Assembly (NCBI GenBank): GCA_034620365.1
Contig: JAQGEQ010000363.1
Location: 1,798,001 to 1,862,000 of the forward strand
Source: Pegea sp. RAD2-039
Lineage: Eukaryota; Chordata; Thaliacea; Salpida; Salpidae
Length of the DNA: 64,000 nt
Direction of reading: 5' to 3'
Both the position numbers and the translations under genes were made by a program. The number at the start of each line of letters is the position of its first letter. Within the stretch, counting starts at the first letter, position 1. Below are positions 58,599 to 64,000 of the stretch, piece by piece. The notes below the pieces were generated by a model. That model saw only the letters and a list, made by a program, of their open reading frames with translations, did no database searches and was not told where the DNA came from.

Positions 58599-60956
58599 TT
58601 AACAAGATGGTTGCCACAAGTTGGTTGATGGTGGACAAAAGTTCCATTCGAATTTTGCTCCCAACAATGGAACTGAAAACTTTGGAACACATTTGAATGT
58701 AGCTTCATAATGCTCTACAAGTTTTGGTCGCCATAGGTTCCAGAAAGTGTCGTAATCAGTAGTAACTTGGGTAGTTCTTCTGGTAATTTCATCATGATAT
58801 TCTTGTTTCAAGTAATTGTATACATCATCAGTTATGTTTTTACCGAAAGTGCAAGTAAAGAATTGATCGAAAAGACACAAGTGTTTACGAGCAAGCTGAA
58901 AAACAATAAATTGGTAAATATATTTTGAACTAAAAAATAAATTCCAGTAACAGATTTGAATGCAAACAATTCAATTATAAGATATCTCTACAAAACATTA
59001 AATATTGTATAATTATTTATTAATAATTATTATCTTTGCAAAATCTCAAATTTACTTACTGCTTCAACCTTAAGCTTGATTTTGCTCTTTTCGCTACAGA
59101 TCTTGTTTTCAAGATGAGTCTCGTAGTGAGCAATCTTGGCAGCTCTATCAGCTTGACAGTTAATGAAATGTCTATTAACACTATCGGCATAATCTTTTGA
59201 TCTGTTTTGCCATTGAGCAATGGCGTGGGTGTAAGTGTAGTTCAAATCGGTAACGTGGTTATCGAATTCTTCTTTCTTGGCATCAACCCAGCTTTGAGCT
59301 TCAGTTTCAAGTCGTGATCGATAAGTAGTGATTTCATCTTCAGTTGGGCATGTACTATTGACAGATGAAGTAAATAAAATTTGAATGCATTTAGATGTTT
59401 GTAGTCTTACCCCCAGGTTGATTTTGGTTTCATGGTACTGATTCTTTGTTTCAAAGTGTTGAAAGCACCAGTTCCCCAAATTACAATGAGATTTCTCCAG
59501 TTGGTAACTATTGGACCAAGTTGCTCGGTATAGTTTCCAGCTCTGTAGTCGATACAGGTCTTGTAGGTATCCACAGGGAAATCTTCAGTTGCTGTGAGAA
59601 GAAGATTATTAGTTTCGATGTGACGTCAAAGATAAGGTTTCAAGTTGACAGCTCACCTGAAGCATTAACTTCTTTAAGATCATCGAAAGCATATCCACTC
59701 CATTTTGGATTGAAAGCATGAACTCGGATAAGTTTGTACAAATACTTTGGAGCATCTGGAATTGGTTTGCTGGAAAAATATGTATTGAGAGCATGACGAT
59801 CTAAGGTGTTAATTTGGTTTTACCAAGTTCGTTTGTATTGATGCTTTTCGAATCCATAACAACCAGTGTTGAAATGACATCTGTAGTTACATCGGTAACA
59901 ATCCTTTGCTTTTGTAACAGCCTCAGTGATTGTGGTGTTGAACTCTCCGATAAGAGTAGTTCTTTCATTAGTAAGAAGTGTACTGTAATTAGTCATAGCG
60001 TCGGTGAAGTTGCCTGGCATTGACAATGATCCTGTAAAGCAAAGACACTGTAAGATAATGGTTACGAATTTAACCCAACTGGTTACCGTAAAGTGTCTCG
60101 AAAACAGAGTTGGCAAAATGTTGTCGCTTATTAATGTGATCTGTAAGAGCATCTGCATATTTAGCTTGAATCATTGTGTTCTTCAAGTCAGCAAGTCGTT
60201 CGTATTCCTCGACCTTGATTTCACGAACTTGCATGCAGTTAAGGAACCTTACAATGAAATTGATTTATAGTTGTAAGATAAGTAAGATAAGTAACTCACT
60301 TTGTTACAAGTTGTTTATGGAAATGTTCAAGCTTGTCAACCATATCAATGACTGAATTGTTGTATCGAGTAGATGCAGCGCTCTTCAAGTTAGCAAGTTC
60401 AGTTTCATATTCTTGAGTTTTGTTACAATAGAGCTCTGAATCTTCTTTGTAAACACGCTTGAGATATTCCTTGAATGTCTTCAAGTAAGACTCATGAATC
60501 TCATCAATTTGAGCTTCAAGTACTCCAAGATTATCATCCATCTCTTCTTTCATGTCATTACGCTTTTCAGTCATCTTATCTGTATAGTTGACCTGAACGT
60601 AATCAGTGATGTTAGTAGGATCTGTGGAAACAAGGAATAAATTAAAAATCTAGAAGTACAAATTCTTATAATGCCAGCAACTTACCACTTTCACATGATA
60701 GTCCTAGTCGCTTTGGGAAAGCTTTCAAGATGTGTGAATAGAATTTAGCAGTAAACCAAGCAGGGTTATGGTTAACATTGTGACCATAACTGTTGGTTGG
60801 TGGGAACACATGGAAATGATGTGTACACCAATATTGATAATTTGGAATTGAGATTGCTTGAGTAGCCTGAAAAATAAATCAAGAAATTAGTAACTTTATT
60901 CATTAACAATTTATACTTACAGCAACAAACAGCAATAAAACTGCAATCAACTTCAT
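58599..60956 (-). CDS. Secreted helix-rich glycoprotein of unknown family, copy B (9 exons)
   Basis: Near-identical twin of the gene at 47113-49470, with the same overall length, intron positions and splice sites. By eye the protein differs only in a few residues (for example Ile to Thr in TYIHA and Val to Ala in ADRVAK), and introns differ by a handful of changes and balanced small indels. Start, stop, signal peptide, sequons and cysteines are kept, so both copies look functional. Such similarity implies a recent duplication or continuing gene conversion. Function unknown, as for copy A. Confidence 0.85.
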
Positions 60957-61012
60957 CTTCTTTTCTTGTGAAAGCTTGATAAAGAATTAATTCTGTAGTC
61001 AGATTGGAGATC

Positions 61013-61019
61013 TTTTATA
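61013..61019 (-). promoter_or_regulatory. TATA box of secreted-protein gene B
   Basis: TATAAAA on the minus strand, 57 bp upstream of the ATG, the same as in copy A. Confidence 0.7.
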
Positions 61020-62439
61020 TTGTTCTTATACAAACAATATTTCGAAGAACTAATATATAAGAATACAGAAAAGTATATGTTCAAGTATCATTGAATTAAT
61101 AAGTTTTTATAATTAAGCTGTTTTGGTATTTCTACTAAGTACAAGTAGTTTAAGTAAAGATAACAATTAAGTTAATTTGCTGAGTACCGGAAAAATTGAA
61201 AATATTTTTATTAAACTTTTCTTTAAGTGAATACTGAAAATATTTTTGAGGTAATTAGGTTAACTTTTTGTTTATAATCAAAAAGTAAATTTGTAAAAGC
61301 TTGAAACGATTTTTTTGTTAGTATTTTAAACTGAATAAATACAAACTGATCTATTGTTTGTAGATTCCTTTAAACGTTGTACAAAGAATTTTTTTGCAAT
61401 TTTCGTTTGTGTTTTCTAATCTTATTAAAATGATGAATTCTCTTAGATGGTTAGACAATCATTTATCCAAAGATTCTTTTATTCAAATAAAAGAAAACTA
61501 TAATTAAATGTATTTCATGACCTTGTATTTTGTAGATTTTTCTTTCTTTAAACAAACAACTAATCAGTTAAATTTGTTAAATAATTTAATGTTGAGTTGT
61601 AATTCTAGATAAACAATTATTACAAAACAATTTTGCTTCAAACTTTTCAAGAATACTTAAGTTCGATTACTCGGAAGTAATGAGAATTTTGTGTTATTTT
61701 AGTGATCCAAGTTTAACTGAAAGATTGTTAATAAGTAGTTAAGTTTTAAATAATGATTGGTTTATTAAAATCTGCTTAGATTAGATAGCACTTGAAAGTT
61801 AGAAGTAGATTAAACTCTTCTATCGACTCTATGTAAAATGGAACAAATTGTTTTTACACAATTATTGTAAAAATTGTGAAATATATTGTAAAAACTATCA
61901 AAAATATTTGTAATGTTTACAAAATTTACTTTTATATGTCATCTATACAAAATAAAAATCTCTATTACTTAGATTGATCAATAATACAAAAGTGTATTTA
62001 TTAATTTCAAAATATACTTCCACCTTTTTTCTTGGTTATAAAAGTTTGATCTAATACTAATAACAACAAGACTTATTAATTGATAAGAAAAAATTTAAAC
62101 TTTTTTTAAACATAATAAAACTTAACATAATTTGAAGTTATTTAAACTTCTTCAATTAGTTTATTAGTTATGATTTTTCCTTCTTTTATATTATCAACTT
62201 TCTATACAATCGTTCACTGTAATATTCTTTGAGGAATACTAAAATGTATATTTTTTTTGTTTAATTATTCAAACTTAATACGTATTTTTTGATAACAACT
62301 AGACTTATTTATTGATAAGAAAAAATTAAAAAAAATTTTTAACGCAATAAAACTTAACATAATTCGAAGTTGTTTAAACTTCTTTTATTGATTAATTAAC
62401 AATTATTCAGCCCTTTCAACAAATCTTTGTGCTAAGTGT
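61020..62439. other. Upstream flank of gene B, no gene seen
   Basis: Duplicated from copy A's flank with two deletions. About 62070-62400 contains a local direct repeat (acttatt, gataagaaaaaatt, cataataaaacttaacataatt occurs twice, about 240 bp apart). Confidence 0.5.
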
Positions 62440-62710
62440 TAATACCTTCCATACTAAATAAGATTTACAAACAGATGACAAGTTATATAAAAAGTAATTT
62501 ATTAGAAGTGAAACAAACACATTGAAGAGCTTTTTTGTAGATAGGAATATGTCAAGATTAGAATTTAAAATAAAGATACAGAAAACTTTGTAGAAGGCTC
62601 CTAATTAATGATATGATACGAGATAGATTGAGATAACACCGACATGCTACAAGAAGCTGTCACGAAGATGTTCTGAAAATAATTTAAGGTTTGCAGTATT
62701 TAGTTATTTG
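62440..62710 (-). repeat. Short macrosatellite-derived fragment (terminal exon and 3' UTR)
   Basis: Matches 51940-52206 and, more distantly, the 3' UTR and terminal exon of the array unit, including the exon start (gaagatgttctgaaaataat read on the plus strand). It is cut off in the intron just upstream of that exon. Confidence 0.75.
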
Positions 62711-63146
62711 TATTAAATTGTCAAATATTTCAGATTTTTTGTGAAATTGATTCTATCAGTTAAAGTCTTCTTCTCTACTGAATGTTTTGAAGATGACTCT
62801 CATCTAACACACTGAGATTTATGGAAAATGGAATTAATTTGATTTTCTATTTAATGGAACGCTTCTCTTTTTTATTCTACTTTTACAAACACAAAATAAT
62901 TTGAAAAAATGTTTGTATCAACTTTCATTTATTCATTTCTATAACAAAACAATTTTTTAGAAACTTTATAATTCGTCAACTATAAAGCAAAACAGCGATA
63001 ATAAATTTGTTGAAACGTTTTATTGAATACTTCGTATATTATCTACAATAAAATAAATTTCTAAATCAAAAAACTGTTCAAGTTATACTAGCATTTTAAA
63101 AGCAAGCAATTATTCAATCATAAGAATCTCGTGAAGTAATCTTAAG
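62711..63146. other. Intergenic AT-rich stretch
   Basis: No gene or repeat recognised. Confidence 0.5.
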
Positions 63147-63777
63147 ATGAACCTAAGAAGATTGGACAACCAAATTGAGAAGATGACTAAATGTTATTTT
63201 TTGGACTTTCATTTCATTTGCGAAACTTATTTGAGATTATCGTCGAATTATTTCCAAAACATTTTAGGATTCCATCTGGAATCAAAACAAATTCCTCCAC
63301 TAAATTCTACTAAACATAAGTTGAATAAACCACCAAAAAAGGACATGAAAGTTAAGAAGGCAGCTCAAAATGTTAAAGATAAAGTAGAGAAGAGGAAATC
63401 AATGATGAAGCAGGAAGTGAACAAGCTCTGAAATCAGTCCGAGAGAAAGTCAGTTTATAAAAGGGCTGGAAAAGCCACATTTAGAGTCAAAACCACCGAA
63501 AAAAATGAGCTCTAAAAATTTAGTAACTTGGAATACGATTTTCAAAGAATTTTTGAAAAGGTAGATTGCTAATAAAACGCTCAGACTTGAGGAAGATGAA
63601 TCCACTGAAGGTGAAAGCTCTGAAGATGATGAGCCACAAAAAAAGAAAACAAATGTTGGCAAAGGAACCCAAATTGTTAAAGATAAAAAAGAAGAAGAAA
63701 TCAATACTAAAGCAGAAAGTGACTCCTAATCACAAGTCTAGATTAGGTGATCAAAGGTGCAAACAGCCATAATTTAA
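63147..63777 (+). pseudogene. Decayed Lys/Glu-rich coding stretch with internal duplication
   Basis: An open frame from 63147 to 63431 is followed by a second, similar segment (about 63580-63730) after stops. Both contain a shared core reading VKDK followed by Lys/Glu runs, and the DNA of the two cores aligns over about 50 bp. In the first copy a one-base shift would change a Lys/Met-rich tail into an acidic one like that of the second copy (EDESTEGESSEDDE, KKEEEINTKAESDS). It looks like a degraded, internally duplicated low-complexity protein. The family is not recognised, and it could still be an exon of a real charged nuclear protein. Confidence 0.3.
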
Positions 63778-63958
63778 CTGCATAATGCTACGAATATCAT
63801 TATTTTCTTTTGGGAAAAACCTTGCACTGAATAACACAGCATCATCTGGTAAGAATTCATCAGCTATAGTCCAAAGACTTTTCTGAACTTTCAGCAAAGT
63901 AGCTCTGTTAATAAGAGCTGCCCAAACATCTTTGCGATAAAAGATAATCTTTTTTGAT
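63763..63958 (-). CDS. TERT: Exon of telomerase reverse transcriptase (TERT), T/motif 1 region
   Basis: Read on the minus strand after an acceptor (aaattgtag at 63959-63960), the exon encodes KKIIFYRKDVWAAL, then a helix, then LFSARFFPKENNDIRSIMQ and LNYG. TERT proteins have FYRKxxW followed about 40 residues later by motif 1 (R-F-IPK-x-G-x-RPI); spacing and order fit. Motif 1 is unusual here (FPKENNDIRSI). The frame is open for the whole 64 codons. The downstream boundary is uncertain (a gtttgc donor near 63768). Upstream exons would lie beyond the window. I found no further TERT exons to the left within the window, so the next intron is long or the gene is broken. Another RT family is the alternative, but FYRK-x-W favours TERT. 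Confidence 0.62.
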
Positions 63959-64000
63959 CTACAATTTGAGTTTGTAATATAAAAGGAGTTTTAATAAAGG

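Larger units (their letters stand above)
58366..62710. repeat. Segmental duplication, copy B
   Basis: Direct-orientation copy of 46880-52210, with two deletions in the upstream flank. It ends at about 62710 inside macrosatellite-like sequence (ttatttgta), where copy A continues into a longer macrosatellite fragment. Confidence 0.9.

Overview
This 64 kb window comes from an AT-rich animal nuclear genome. The genes are split by GT-AG introns, many only 47-60 bp long. Their products are animal proteins (SYS1, XPG/ERCC5, a CHK2-type kinase, LRRC9, mARC, probably TERT), and RT remnants of non-LTR retrotransposons are present. Protein similarity to vertebrates and near-human gene lengths suggest an invertebrate that is not fast-evolving. 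I cannot fix the phylum from sequence alone. Assignments rest on motif reading and remembered family features; no search was run.

Layout. 2.3-8.4 kb (+): SYS1 (Golgi membrane protein) followed 360 bp later by the nucleotide-excision-repair nuclease XPG (11 exons, about 883 aa). XPG has a spacer made partly of a 30-bp minisatellite whose units carry the palindrome TGACGTCA. 9.4-10.7 kb (-): a single-exon kinase with a degenerate FHA domain, CHK2-like. 11.7-18.7 kb (-): a complete LRRC9 orthologue; I could place 33 exons giving about 1450 aa, with reading phase kept at every junction.

19.8-44.7 kb: a macrosatellite of about seven head-to-tail units of 3.4 or 3.8 kb. Every unit carries a minus-strand TATA box, splice donors and acceptors and a poly(A) signal, so each looks like a complete spliced transcription unit with little coding capacity. 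The longer units hold a roughly 390-bp segment with an open two-finger C2H2 zinc-finger exon on the other strand. This array is the most unusual object in the window.

44.9-46.4 kb: a 5'-truncated non-LTR retrotransposon. 47.1-49.5 and 58.6-61.0 kb (-): two near-identical genes, 11,486 bp apart, for a secreted, cysteine-containing, heavily N-glycosylatable, helix-rich protein of about 597 aa that I do not recognise. They lie in a segmental duplication whose copies both end in a fragment of the macrosatellite. Between them are a diverged macrosatellite copy (52.1-53.5 kb), an RT remnant (53.6 kb), the mitochondrial molybdenum enzyme mARC (54.7-56.6 kb, 7 exons) and a second RT fragment (57.2-58.0 kb). 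The right edge has a decayed lysine/glutamate-rich coding stretch and, on the minus strand, one exon that looks like telomerase reverse transcriptase (TERT).

The conserved genes are unrelated housekeeping, repair and cilium-type genes with no shared pathway beyond a loose DNA-damage theme (XPG, CHK2-like, TERT).
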